A DNA stretch of 64,000 nucleotides from Tetradesmus obliquus (Eukaryota; Chlorophyta; Chlorophyceae; Sphaeropleales; Scenedesmaceae). Location of the stretch: contig CP126193.1 in assembly GCA_030272155.1 (NCBI GenBank), forward strand, positions 1,116,001 to 1,180,000, in the 5' to 3' direction. How positions within the stretch are numbered: the first letter of the stretch is position 1; each line of letters begins with the position of its first letter. The notes under the pieces are model-generated. The model was not told the origin of the DNA. It was given only the letters and a program-made list of their open reading frames with translations, and did no database searches. Positions 48,526 to 60,159 of the stretch are shown here, in pieces. Position numbers and translations under genes: made by a program.

Positions 48526-50795
48526 TCAGACCTCCTCTGCAAACACTGACCCGAAGGCATAGTACTTGTTCAGTGCTGAGACCAGGCCTGTGCAGAACGC
48601 CCTGATGGTTGCACGCAGGTCCTCATCTACCTTCCTGTCGCAAGTCTTCCTGCAAGCAGCAAGACACCACAGCACGCATTGGACGGACTGATCAGGCACA
48701 TGGGCAAGGGGAGTGCGGCAGCGAGGAACATGAAGGTGTGCACTGCTGTGCAGTTGCCACACTATGTCACTCTATGCTGTTATGCCTACAGCAAACACGG
48801 CTGCACTGCCTTTCCTGTTGAGCTGTCACGCTGGGCTGCGCTTCACCATCTTACAAAACAGTAGCAGCAGTGCTACACAGCTCTGCAGCAGACTCCACAG
48901 CAGCAGCACCCTCCACAGCAGCAGCAGCAGCAGCAGCACCCATCAGAACAGCAGCAGCAGCAGCGCGTCCTCACCAGATCTCAAAGTGCTTGCCCGCCAC
49001 CTCCTCCTGCTGGCCCTCCTGGGTGAGCATGCCGCTGCCGTCACGCCAACACACCAAGATGTGCAGCAGCTTGCACGCCAGCACACCGCTAGAAACACAA
49101 CCCCCACGCATGCCAGCTCACCAAATCTCAAAGTGCTTCCCCGCCACCTCCTCCTGCTTGCCCTCTTTCGTAGGCATGCCGCTGCCGTCCTGGCCGATCC
49201 ACTCGCTCTTGATGCACACCTCGTCATCAAAACCGACAGACAGGTCAGCCTGGCGCTCCCCTTCCTTGATGATCTCCACCTCAAAGCCCCAGGTGCTGCC
49301 GTCCCTGAAGCGCTGGTGGATCTGCGGAAGAGAGCGCGACACAGCAGACAGGCATGATTTCTTGACACAAATACAGATGGAAAACGATCTCCAAGGCACC
49401 TCAAAGCCCCAGGTCATGCCGTCCCTGAAGCGCTGGTGGGTCTGCGGCAGCAGAGGAGGGCAGCACAGCAGAGCAGGCAGGCAGGCAGGCAGGAGTCCGG
49501 AAGTAACTTAGGCAAACAAAACTCGGATGACAATGACATCCAGGGCACCTCAAAGCCCCAGGTGCTGCCGTCCTTGAAGCACTGGTGGATCTGCGGCGGC
49601 AAAGAATGATTGAGTATGGCAAGAGTGAAGCACACACCAGAGTCGCTCACGCAAGGCAACCCAACCCAACAGCATGCAATGCAACATTGCCGTATGGCAG
49701 CTCAAGCGAGGCGTGCTACAGCATGGTGTCAAACAGCTGCTGGTTTGCTACGCAGGACAGCCGCCCCAGCTGCTTGCCCAAGCAGCGCTGCTGCTGCTGC
49801 TGCGTCTGGCAGCTGCGGCAGTGCTCTTGCAAGCACCTGCAGCCCCGGAATGCTGCACACTGTCCAGGATACAACAATAAACATCTGCTACGCCAGCGCC
49901 CACCTTCATGGGCATGCCAAAGTTGCGCTAGCCGCCCTCCTCTGCCTCAGCTGCCGAACACAGATGCAGCGCTGCACGGCTGCGGCTGCCTGGCAGCTGC
50001 GGCCAGCAGAACTGCAGCAGCTTATCCTGCAAGCCCTTGCAAGCCAGTGCTGCACAACCATCCCCAATCTGCTAGACGGATACAGTCATACTTGCGTGCC
50101 AGGATATCGCCCACCTTCATGGGCATGCCAAAGTTGCGCTGGCCGCCCTCCTCAGCCTCAATCAGTGCCCAGCGCAGGATCTGGTCCATCATGTCGTCAC
50201 GAGGGATGAAGGCGGGCACTTCTGTCTTTGAAATGAAGAAGCCAGTGCGAGGAAGTGTGACAGGCACCTGCAGATGGGGCAGCAGGGTGGGGCACGGGGC
50301 GGCAGCGGCAGGCAGCAGGTTGACATGGCAGCAGCGTGCACGAGCACACAGGAGATTCACTGGCAGCAAGGAGGGCTGCTGCTGTGTGTCAAGGGATGCA
50401 TGTAGCTGCAACAGAAGAGCAAATTAACAACTGTCATGGCAAATGAGTGTTTGTGGAAAGCAGCTGCATGTGCGATTCGTGAAGTACATGCCCCAAGCAG
50501 CGGATTCCCTCAAGCTGCTGTGCCTGGTGCAGGGCTGTTCAGCTGCAGGTGCTGCACCCGTTGGAGCTTTAAGAATACATGCCTGCTCTGTGGCGTCCTT
50601 TGCTGCAGCTGAGCACACCAGCAGCCTCTGTGGTGCGACAGGGCTGGGAACTGCTACTGCTGCTGCTGTTTGCCGGTGAACCGGAGCTGCTGTGAACGGC
50701 CTGAAAGCACGCATATGTGGCATCCGAAACGAAACAGATGTGCTTGCTGGCCGCATGCTGCAGGTGCAAGACCTGGTCGAGAGTGCCGTCTGCAT
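48526..50795 (-). CDS. Plastid-targeted conserved protein of unknown function
   Basis: Four exons: 50583-50795, 50115-50267, 49122-49321 and 48526-48649. They total 690 nt and 229 residues. The N-terminus is a typical chloroplast transit peptide: Ser/Arg/Ala-rich, few acids, ending in a VCSAAAKD-type cleavage region near residue 60. The mature part looks conserved and globular: RDDMMDQILRWALIEAEEGG, RNFGMPMK, RFRDGSTWGFEVEI, SEWIGQDGSGMPT, KHFEIW and DLRATIRAFCTGLVSALNKY. I cannot name the family with certainty; a stromal or thylakoid-associated plant/alga protein of unknown function is likely. Intron 1 uses a GC donor (CAG|GCATGT), required by phase. Introns 2 and 3 hold extra exon-edge copies. 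The first 13 or so codons also form one end of the 7-kb kinesin duplication. Confidence 0.75.
48975..49050 (-). repeat. Copy of the 3' edge of exon 3 of the plastid-protein gene, in intron 3
   Basis: Repeats 49122-49197 (coding DGSGMPTKEGKQEEVAGKHF) with about 85-90% identity by eye, including an intact GTGAGG donor and an open frame. It could serve as an alternative 3' exon part. Confidence 0.85.
49400..49590 (-). repeat. Two 42-nt mini-exon-like copies of the 5' edge of exon 3
   Basis: 49549-49590 and 49400-49441 copy the first 42 nt of exon 3 (49280-49321), each with its CCGCAG acceptor upstream. They encode IHQCFKDGSTWGFE and THQRFRDGMTWGFE. Each is followed by GTGCC(C/T), a usable GT donor. 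Both are exactly 14 codons in phase 0, so each could be included without breaking the frame. Confidence 0.9.
49904..49950 (-). repeat. Copy of the 3' edge of exon 2 of the plastid-protein gene, in intron 2
   Basis: Matches 50115-50161 (coding EEGGQRNFGMPMK) with the same GTGGGC donor. This copy has an in-frame TAG, so it is not a usable exon. Confidence 0.85.
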
Positions 50796-51585
50796 CGTGC
50801 CGTCACTTGCGAACTTTTGCTACCGTAAGTGAAAGTGTGCTCGGATCACCAGTAGATAGCTTGTACGGGTCGAGATGATCCGACAGGCCAATGAGCCTCA
50901 CTCGGGGATGGGCAGCTAGACAGGCACATAACACCCTCCTGGAAGCTTCAATCTGGCTCAAGCACTGCTGGAAAGCAGTCGCCGCTGCAACCTCAACGTG
51001 TTGAACGTTGAACCCTTGAGTATACGCTGAAAAATGGAGCATCATATGCTTGTTTTGACCACTGGCGGAATGCAGACGTAAGATCACAACCATTCACAAG
51101 CAGCACAAGCTGCGACACACTTTCAAGCAAGTTGCTGAACAGCAGAACTGACCCAGCATATGTTGATGCCACTGCAGGCATCAGAAAGCACACAACAAAC
51201 GAAGATTAAATCATGCAACAAACGGATGATACAGCGCCCGCATCAACAGCCCAACCATGCACTTTGTGCGGCATGTGTTGCCAACAGCCAGCTGCTGGCC
51301 TGTTGAGCACATCATTGCCCAAAAAATCCAAGTGTCACAGTGGCACAGTCAACACATCGCAGAAATTATGATCAACTCAACAGCAACCTGTGCTAGCTAC
51401 CTGCACTACGCACAGCAACAGCAAAGCTTTGTGCAATATGAACAGCCAGACCTGCAGCTCGATCACCAGTGACCTGCACCTACATCTCGGCCAGCATATC
51501 AGAGCAGCCACAACTCTATCGGAACACACCCACCTGTACTCCAACCTTATCTCAACAATGCCAGCTACCACTTTGACCGCACATT
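50796..51585. other. Kinesin 3' flank and plastid-gene upstream region
   Basis: A CA-rich plus strand fits a minus-strand 3' UTR. The promoter of the plastid-protein gene (start 50795) must overlap it. No TTACA signal was found. Shared with 57833-58595 through the tandem duplication. Confidence 0.5.
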
Positions 51586-51949
51586 TCAGTCACACGCAGC
51601 AAAGCTGAAAGCACTCTGCAGCTCAGCAACGAGCTTCGCCGCCTCTGCACGCGCCTGCGTGTGCCGCGCGCTGCTGCGATGCGACACATCACCTCCTTGC
51701 TGCAGCACCCTCACATCTTCAGCAGCGCTGCTGCCGATGCCTGCAGCCCGCAGTGCCTCCAGCGGCACAGCAGGCTCTGGGGAGCCCCAAGTGGGGTCCG
51801 ACTGCATCTGCTGCAACAACTGCTCCACGGCACTCTCGCCGCCGCCGCCTGCCAGGCTGCTGCTGCTGCTGCTGCCGCCACTTGCAGCTGTGTCGCCAGT
51901 CACGACGCCCTGCGCAACAGCTGCTGGCCCCAACCTGCGCTGCAGTTTA
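51586..51949 (-). pseudogene. Untranslated remnant of the kinesin tail
   Basis: Downstream of the stop at 51950-51952 the sequence still encodes, in another frame, a protein clearly related to the end of the neighbouring paralogue: QSDPTWGSPEPAVPLEAL against QSDPTLGSPGPAVPLEAL, ending in a HTQARAEAA stretch. In this copy the segment joining it to the upstream tail is shorter by roughly 120 codons and the frames no longer agree, so it is read as 3' UTR. Confidence 0.7.
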
Positions 51950-54900
51950 TCAGCGCCAGCTGCCGGCGATGCAGCTATGTCGCGTTGGTGTCTGCCGAGA
52001 CCGCAGCTGCAGCATGGCGTGCTGGTGGTAGGCCAGCATGTCCTGAACCAGGTGATGCTTCAGCTTGCGCCTCTTGCGCTTGTCACCAGGCATGCTGCAG
52101 AACAGGCACAGAGGAGCAGTGACAGGGCATCATGCTATGATAGCAGCTTCTTGGTATGCACGTGTGCAGCGCGCGGCTTTCAGCAACGCCTACATTTTAT
52201 TGATCGACAATTGCAGCAACACTGTGTTAGCTACAGTAGTTACAGTAGATGATATAAACAGTAGCCCCAGCCTGAGCGCCGCCTGCATGCCTCACCTGTA
52301 CATGTTGCTGTGCGGCTCGCCACCCAACTCCTTGCCCTTCAAAAACGTCTGCAGTGTCTCAAGTTTCACCACCGTGCCCAGCGCCAGCTCATCAAATGCG
52401 CGCTGCGCTGCCGTGCGCTGCGCTGCGCTAGCTAGCTCATGCTCCGGCCTGTAGACCGATGGCCAGCTGCTGCCTAAGCCTGCTGCAGTTTGCCCACCCT
52501 CCGCCACTGCTGCTGCTGCTGCTGCTGCTGCTGCAGATTCCTGCAAGCCAGCTACGCGCAGTGGCAGCAAGACCGGCACGCTCCCGCCGCTGCTGCGGGT
52601 CGCACCAGGCGCCTGCATGTGCTGCTGCTGCTGCCAGCCGCCGTGCTGCACGACAGGCCCCGGGTGAGCACGGGTGAGGGATACAGACGACCAATCAACA
52701 GCTGCCGTAGCAGCTTGCTCCTGGTGCAGCAGATCCCCTACGTCCGCTGCCAACTGTTCTGCTTCCATCCTTGCTGCTGCCTCTTGCTGCAGCTGCTGCT
52801 GCAGTGCTGCAGCCGTCTGCTTTTGAGCCTGCAGCTGCTGCTGCGACTCCGCAAGCTGCTGCTGTAACTGCTTGTCGGCTGCCACAGCAGCTGCTGCCTC
52901 TCGCTGCATCTGCTGGCTCAGCTGCTGGCTGCTCTGCTCTGCATCTGCCGCAGCCGCTTGCTGTTTGTGCAGCTGATCACCCAGCTGAGCTGCCAACTGT
53001 TGTGCTGCTGCCCTGGCTGCAGCCTCTTGCTGCAGCTGCTGCTGCAGTGCTGCAGCCACAGCGGCCTGCTCCTTCAGCTCCTCCCGCTGCAACTGAGCCA
53101 CTTGCTGCTGCTCAATGCACATCTCCTTGGCAGAGCTCGCTGCAGCCTGCTGTGCAGTCAGCTGCTGCTGCAGCTGCTTGCATTGGCTGCTCACGGACTG
53201 CAGGCGTACCTCAGCTGTCCTGACCCGCGCGACAGACTCCGCCTGCCGTGCCTGAGCCTGCTGCAGCGCCTGCTGCAACTGCTGCTGCAACTCCGCAAGC
53301 TGCTGCTGTAACTGCTTGTCGGCTGCCACAGCAGCTGCTGCCTCTCGCTGCATCTGCTGGCTCAGCTGCCGGCTGCTCTGCTCTGCAGCTGCCGTAGCCG
53401 CTTGCTCTTTTCGCAGCTGATTACCCAGCTGTGCTGCAAACTGCTCTGCTGCTGCCTTGGCTGCGGTCTCTTGCTGCAGCTGCTGCTGCAGTGCTGCAGC
53501 CACAGCGGCCTGCTCTTCCAGCTGCGCCTGCAGTGCCTGCTGCAGCTGCTGCATCTGAGCTGCCTGCTGCCGCTGCAGCGCTGCCTCCCTTGCAATCGTG
53601 TCACACAGCTCCCACGATGCTGCTGCCAGCTGCTGCTGCAGTGAGCTGCTGTGATGCTGGGAGGCCTCTGCCTCAGCTGCCCACCTGGCCTCCTTCGCCT
53701 CCTGCATGCCAAAGCAGCAGGCATGCAGTGGTCAATAGCGTATGTGACAGGAGTGGCATAATGTTGATCTGCAAACAACGGTTTGGCCTCATGCTCGCCT
53801 GCGTGTTGCTGCAAGCCAGACCAAGGGAGCACAGCATATTTGAGCAACCAGCTTTGCATAGCACTCACCGTCTCCTCCTGCAGCTCTGCGTATGCTGCCT
53901 CAACAGCGTTCGGCTGCTGCAGCAGCACCTGGTCGCTGCCCACGCCCTTGTTGAGCACCGCAGCTTTGGCCAGCTGGTCCTGCAGCTCCTCAATCTGCAG
54001 CAGCAGGACAGCATGTTGTCAGCAGCCTGCTCTCAACAGCTATCGAAGGACGCAACTGGCAATGCCATGCTGCTGTAATGCGCGTCAATTTTAAGCAAAT
54101 CTCAGCTGCTGGCCAACTGTGCAGCTGCACCATTTCTCACAGACCCAGGTGCCTGCCAACCCTGCGGGACACAACGCGCACATAACCAGACCTGCAGCTG
54201 CAGCCGCGTAACGGTCTTGCCCTTGAGCTCCCGGTTCACGGTGGGCGTGTTCTTGATTGCGCGAGCCATTTGAGCGAAGTGCAGTGTCACCTTGGTCTGC
54301 GCCAGGTTCCCGCGCGCGGTGCTGATGCACGCGATCACCAGCAGCTTGCTGTTGCCGCCGCCCAGCGCGTGCTGCAGCCTCCTGGTGAGCAGACTTTCCC
54401 TGCAGGACACACGGACACCCATGCATGTCAGCATGCTGCCTTTGTTGAGGACAGCCGCAGTCAGCCAAGACAGCTGCAGTCAGCAGTGAGTCAGCGATAT
54501 GTCAAGTCAAACAGCCAGGAAGACAACACAGGCAATCTGGTGTTGAGGCGAGTGTTCATTGGCATGAGCTCAGGCATGAGCACCATTGACACACCTGTTG
54601 CAGCAGCTGCAGCAGCGTAAGTGGCACTGCACCCAAAGACTCGCCTGTATGTGGCGACCCGACCCTTTAACCACTGGCTGATGACTGTTTTGAGGTGGGA
54701 CAGGCTCTTGTTGATGTTGCACGCCTCAACCCGCTGCTGGCCCTCGGCGCCGCTATCCTTGATGCTCTCTGAGCCAGCCAGATCAACCAGGTACAGCTTG
54801 CTGCAGGATCAAATACACAACAGGAAAGTGCTGGAGTGAACGTGTTGAGGCAGCTGCAGTCCTGCAAGCAACGAGCACCGCACAAAACGCGACCTGCAGC

Positions 54901-56697
54901 TGTGGCTGCAGGCACAAATAGAGACACGCACGATGTTGACAGCAGCTGGATAGTTGCTGCAGCAGCTGTTTGACCCTCTGTCATATTCAGCGACACAGGA
55001 GACCCGCTGTCATGTTCAGCGACACAGGAGAGGCAGAATGTATGCACCATCCATAGCAGAGTCGCGCCTCACCCCGTGAGGTGGGTGAACACCTCGCCAT
55101 CAAGACCATCATCTGCTCCGCTGCCTGCTGCATCGTCCTCGCTGCGTGGCGACTCAAGAGCTGTGCTGCTGCCTTCTGCAGTGACCGAGCCAGACGAGCT
55201 GCACCTCCTGCTGGCACCCGGGCTGCTTGCAGGACTGCTGCCGCCATCGCCGTCATCAACACCAGCGGCACCGTTGCTGCCTATGCGCTTCCGCTGCTGC
55301 ACCGTTATGGTGATGATCACGTGCGAGCGGCTGCTGTTGTAGTTCAGCGCAGTTGCACTTGTCTTGCGCTTGCGCAGCGCACTCTGTACCAGCTCCTTCA
55401 ACTGTTTGCTGCTCCTGACTATCTTCTCTTCCAGCGCCAAGAGAGGGCCCGTGTTGCTGCTGCTGCTGCTGCTGATCCCCTTCCTTTTGAGCTCAACAGA
55501 GTGCGTGGGTGCCGCCCGGCTTGCCTGCAGAGCCGCCCGACGTGGCAGTGCTGCCAGAAGGTCTGTGGACTTTTCCTGCAGCATACATAAAAGTGCACAG
55601 GCGCAACAGTATGGTATGACACCAAAGGTCTGCAGTAGGCCAGTAAGCGGTCACTGCTGCAAGCAGCTGTCTACGACAGGCTCAACCACACAAAGGCAAC
55701 ACTAAGAAACTGCAGCAGTGGCAGCTGAGCACAGTCTGCAAGTACTTGTCAAGCGATGCATGCTACTGCTTACGTTGTACTGCTCCTCGATGGAGACCGA
55801 CACTGTGGACGTGAGCCTATGGCAACGTGCAAGCAGGTAATCACTGACCCGATGCACCACCCCAGGCGTGTCTCTGCTGCCCTGCATAGCGTGCGTCTTA
55901 CCAGAGCCAGTTTGACCTGCGGCGGCAGCAGCAGTGCGTTTGCATCCTTGTGAGCTCTTTGGGTGACCTGAGCAAGCAATGGCGCTGCTGCATGCTCCAG
56001 CGCATGCCGCTGCCACCAATGTTCAACCTTGCAACAGATGTAATGTTGTGCATGCAAGCACCATATGCACGCTGCAGGCAGGGCAGTCTTTGCTGTGGGC
56101 AGTTCTGCTCACGAAGCAGATGCCTGCTGTGATGGGCCAACCCTTACCGTAAGCGAAGATGGTTGGATTGCGCCCCTGAAGCACGGCTTCCACGTGTTGC
56201 TGCACGTTCTCATAGATGACTTCTTCACCATCACTGGGCAGGCAGGCCCTGTCAACTGCGAACTTATGGGGTGTCTTGCCTTGTTCAGAAACAACGATAT
56301 GTACGAGAGTTCAGAAGAGCCATGCAGCAGCTGGGGAGTTGAGGTCTCATTCAGTGCACGCCCTAACGAGTCGTGATGACACGCGCCATTGACTTGCCTA
56401 AAGTGCTGTGGGTTGGACAGCAGGCAGTTGGCATCAGTGCATATCACGCACAGCATGCACAGCAGTGGCACCATGGCATCAGTGCATATCATGCACAGCA
56501 TGCACAGCAGTGGCAACATGGCAGGACTCTTGACTATGCTGCAACGACATGACCTGGCTGCCTGACCAGCTGCAGAATGTCGTGCGTACCTGTCCTGTGG
56601 ATAAAATAGATAGGCAGTCGCCTAACGCTTCCTCAGCTGGCACGAGGGTCGGCCTTGCTTTGACGATAACCCTGCCTTGCTCTGGCTGGTCCATCAT
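51950..56697 (-). CDS. N-terminal-motor kinesin, left tandem paralogue
   Basis: Nine exons: 56590-56697, 56148-56274, 55774-55916, 55073-55575, 54645-54800, 54192-54399, 53869-53994, 52296-53701 and 51950-52094. They total 2922 nt and 973 residues. The motor starts at once ([20 protein letters not shown]) and has all nucleotide motifs: P-loop GQTGSGKT (79-86), switch I NYNSSRSH (from 204) and switch II DLAGSE (300-305). The Ser/Asp-rich insert between switch I and II is a lineage feature. The usual NSKLT near the end of the motor is degenerate here (ESLLTRRL), unlike the right paralogue. Residues about 460-900 are Gln/Ala-rich coiled coil. The tail is truncated relative to its sister. Exon 5 has a GC donor (CAG|GCGAGT) where the sister has GT. 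Intron 1 seems to end in AAG rather than CAG. The subfamily is not assigned. Confidence 0.85.
56430..56519. repeat. 45-bp tandem duplication in kinesin intron 1
   Basis: Two units start GGCATCAGTGCATATCA at 56430 and 56475, with two or three differences. Non-coding. Confidence 0.9.
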
Positions 56698-57804
56698 CTC
56701 TAGCAGCTCCTGAGCACGCTGCTAACCTTTCATTAACCCATTTAATGGTGGTTTATGCAGCAATGTCTCACCAGCACCTCGATATAAAAACGCGATACTG
56801 TTTTATGCCGTGTCTCTGCAACTCTCCTTCCCGCTATATTGCGACGGATTATGTGAGCTGATGCACCAAGTTGCTTTGTACTGTAGCTAAACGACGAGCG
56901 GTCGTTGACGATCAACTGCTATACCCCGGGGTAGCCACAAGCGAGGACTGTTCTTCTGTGCCCTGGCCAGGGAGACTTGGTGAGTGTAAAGGAGACAGAT
57001 AACCCGCAGGAAAGCTATAAGCAGCGATCCAGGCTGATGGTGAAGACTGAGGTGGCCCACGAAAGCGGGTCTATGCCCTGGGCAGAGCAACCCGGTGTCT
57101 CAGCTTCCACTATGTCTCAGGTTTTCACATACATAAAACACCGCCCCCTCAGCAAACTAAAGCAGTCACAACGAAGTGTTGTGGCCGTTTCAGCTGCTAG
57201 CTGTTTTCAAATTCAAAAAGCATGTGACATGTACATGTCTATGTATAAAAAGTTATATATGTATATTTATATGTTTGTTATGTGTATATGCCTGCTAAAG
57301 CCGTTACGTGTAGCGCGGCGCAGTGCCACCTAATATGTCCCAGTCACGTGACTTGTGCAGAAGGGCTGTGTGCCAGCTGTCATCCCATGCCCACCACTTC
57401 CCACCCTTGCAGCAGCACAGCGACTCGTGAAGGTCACGACGCCTACGACCAGATGGGTTAGCAAGGCCTGCCCGTCTGTGAAGGCCAGTCGAGACTGATG
57501 TGCAGGATGGCTGGTCGCTGCCATGGTGCCACGTGGCACCAGAGTGCACTCGTCGCTGCAGAGCAGGCTGCGCAACATCATCATCATGTTACCCATCAAG
57601 CCATAGCATCAACGCCATCGGCCCAGGCCAGCAGGCTGCGCAACAATGCATTGCTCATGGACTACTCATACTTGACCATCCCAACTGATCATTGTAAAGC
57701 ACAGTGATGTGTGTGATGTTGCACGGTTCCGATGCCCCCGCCGGGGCCAGGGACAGGGCCTGTCATTCTCCAAATCCTTCTCAGTACCTCAAAGCCCAGA
57801 GTTG
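56698..57804. other. Spacer between the kinesin tandem copies
   Basis: Holds the 5' flank of the left kinesin gene. An A/T-rich patch with TATAT runs lies at 57240-57292, and the 43-bp dispersed block at 57575. The motif GCAGGCTGCGCAACA is repeated at 57564 and 57630. I see no gene. Confidence 0.5.
57575..57617 (+). repeat. 43-bp dispersed block, copy 2
   Basis: Identical, as reverse complement, to 43407-43449. Flanking sequence outside the 43 bp does not match. Confidence 0.9.
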
Positions 57805-58185
57805 CAAGACTCGGTCGAGAGGGCCGTCATCATCGTGCTGTCACTTGCAAAGTATGATCACCAGAAGTAAAAGTGTACAACACAGATCACCAGCAGATAC
57901 CCTACACAACTCATAATGATCCGACAAGTCAATGAGCCTCATGCGGGATGCGCAGCTGAACATGCACAGGACACACCCTGAAAGCTTCAGACTGCCGCAA
58001 GCAGGGCAGTGCTCGCTGCAACTTCACCTTGAGTGCACGCTGTGCGTCAGCATGATGTGCGAGGTATGATCACTGGTGTAATGCATGCCCAAGCCAACAA
58101 ACAAGCAGCACAATCTGCAACACACCCCGACCGAAAACAGCAAAACAGGAGTAGATGCCACTGCAGGCATGTGAAAGCACACAAC

Positions 58186-58190
58186 TTACA
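58186..58190 (-). promoter_or_regulatory. Candidate UGUAA polyadenylation signal of the right kinesin
   Basis: TTACA on the plus strand, about 400 nt past the stop codon, in a CA-rich plus-strand tract. Confidence 0.4.
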
Positions 58191-58595
58191 TATGATACAG
58201 CGCGAGAACCAACAGCCTACACATGCACTTTGTTGCGGAACGTGTTGGGAGGCAATGGCAAGCAGCTTGCTTGTTCTGCACCACATGTGGCGCATTCAAA
58301 CTCGTGTATTGCAGGGCAACACATCTCATGATTGATTATCAGCCTTTGCTAGCTACCTACATCAGTCATAGCAACAACGGTACTCCTTGCAAGCATGAGG
58401 ACCCAGACATGCAGCTCAGTCCCCAGTAACCTGCACCTAAGTCTTGGGCGGCATATCAGAGCAGCCACAAATAATCAGAACACACCCAGGTCCACTACCA
58501 GCCTTACTTCAACAATGCCGGCTGTATATATGGCCATCTTCGTTATGCACGCGCAGCGATGCATGCAAGCATGATGCTGCGCAGCAACACACGCT

Positions 58596-60127
58596 TCACC
58601 GCCTAGCAGCCTTCGCTGCTGCACGCGCCTGCGTGTGCCGCCAGCTGCTGCGATGCGCCAAGGAAGCTCCCTGCTGCAGCACCCGCACATCCCCAGCAGC
58701 GCTGCTGCCCGCGCTGCTGCCAAAGCCTGCAGCCATGAGTGCCTCCAGGGGCACAGCAGGCCCTGGGGATCCCAAGGTGGGGTCCGACTGCATCTGCAAC
58801 ATCAACAGCTCCACAGCACTGCTGCCGCCGCCGCATGCCAGGCTGCTGCTGCCGCTTGCTGTGTCAACGCCCACGATGCCCTCCGCAACAGCTGCTGGCC
58901 CCGCCCTGCGCTGCAGTGTGTCAGCGCCAGCTGCCGGCGACGCAGCTATGTCGCAGTCATACCGTGGCGAGATGCCGTCCGTTTGTACTGCAAGCCTGCC
59001 GCTGCTGCTGCCAGCTGCTGCTGCTGCCGCCTTCTGCTTCTTCTTGCTGCTGCTCCTGGGTGTTAGCCAGCCCCAGATGCCGCTTCCAGACGCCGGCGAG
59101 GCTGCTGCTGCTGTTGCTGCCTTGCTGCTGCCCAGTCCAAAGCTGCGTGGTGTCCTGGGCGTCTGTTGCGCGCTGCCCCTGGGCGTCTTAGAGCCAGCCT
59201 GCACTGCCTGGGCGCTGCCAGCTGTAGCATTGCCTGCTGCTGCTTTTGCCGTGTCTGGCGTGCACAGGTCGATCACTGTCAGCTGTCCACTGCTGCTGCT
59301 GCTGCTGGGCTTGGCGTGCAGCGGCCCAGCAGTCGCGGCTGAGGCGCCCGAGGCACCTGATGCCTCTGATACGCGGCGGCATGAGACAGAGCACGCCCTA
59401 TCAGGGCTGGCAGAGAAGCTGCTGCTGTGCCTGGCACTGGCGGTGCTGCTGCTGGCGCGGCTGCGCTGCAGCATGGCGTGCTGGTGGTAGGCCAGCACGT
59501 CCTGAACCAGGTGCTGCTTCAGCTTGCGCTTGGTGCCACAAGGCAGGCTGCAGAGTAGAGCAAGAGGAGCAGAGAAAGGGAACAGCAGCACCAAGGTGAG
59601 CACTTCCACAGCAAGCAGTAGCAGGCAAGTTGCCCTTACCCTGAGCAGCCATCAGTCAATTCAGCTGTGCCATTGCCAACAAAAGCATCACCACCACCGC
59701 GTTTTGACCAAGCCACCCAAACACACACCCATCAACTCAGCCACACATGCCAGCACTCAATATCCAGCAGCATACAACCTATCTTCTTGCAACACCATGC
59801 GCGTGCATACTAACAGCAGCTCCAGCTCAGCCCGCGCTAGCATGCCTCACCTCATGCTGTGCAGCGCGCCGCCCATCCTGCAGCCCTTCAGAAAGGCCTT
59901 CAGCGGCTCAACCTTCAGCTCCTCACCCGCGAGCTCAGCAAATGCACGCTGCGCTGCTTCCACATCCAGCTCATGCTCCGGCCTGTACACTGACGGCCAG
60001 CTGCTGCCAGTGCCTGCTGCTGCTTGCCCACCCTCCGCTGCTGGCGCTGCTGCAGCTTCCTGCAAGCCAGCCATGCTCAGGCGAGGCAGTGAGACCCGCA
60101 CGCTGCCGCCGCTGCTGCGGGGAGCGC

Positions 60128-60159
<32 letters not shown>

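Larger units (their letters stand above)
50767..56697 (-). repeat. Left unit of a ~7.04-kb tandem duplication (kinesin)
   Basis: From about 50767 the sequence aligns with 57805 onward at an offset of 7038 bp. The alignment covers the kinesin 3' flank (50767-51585 with 57805-58595), the tail and all shared exons. The non-coding flanks are still alignable (AATGATCCGACA-like and GCATATCAGAGCAGCCACAA blocks), but with many changes. Confidence 0.9.

Noticed and set aside
51980-52020. A tiny intron (GTCTCGGCAG) that would keep the left kinesin tail open
   Set aside because: Removing 10 nt restores the frame, but no spliceosomal intron is that short. A real loss of the tail's frame is simpler.
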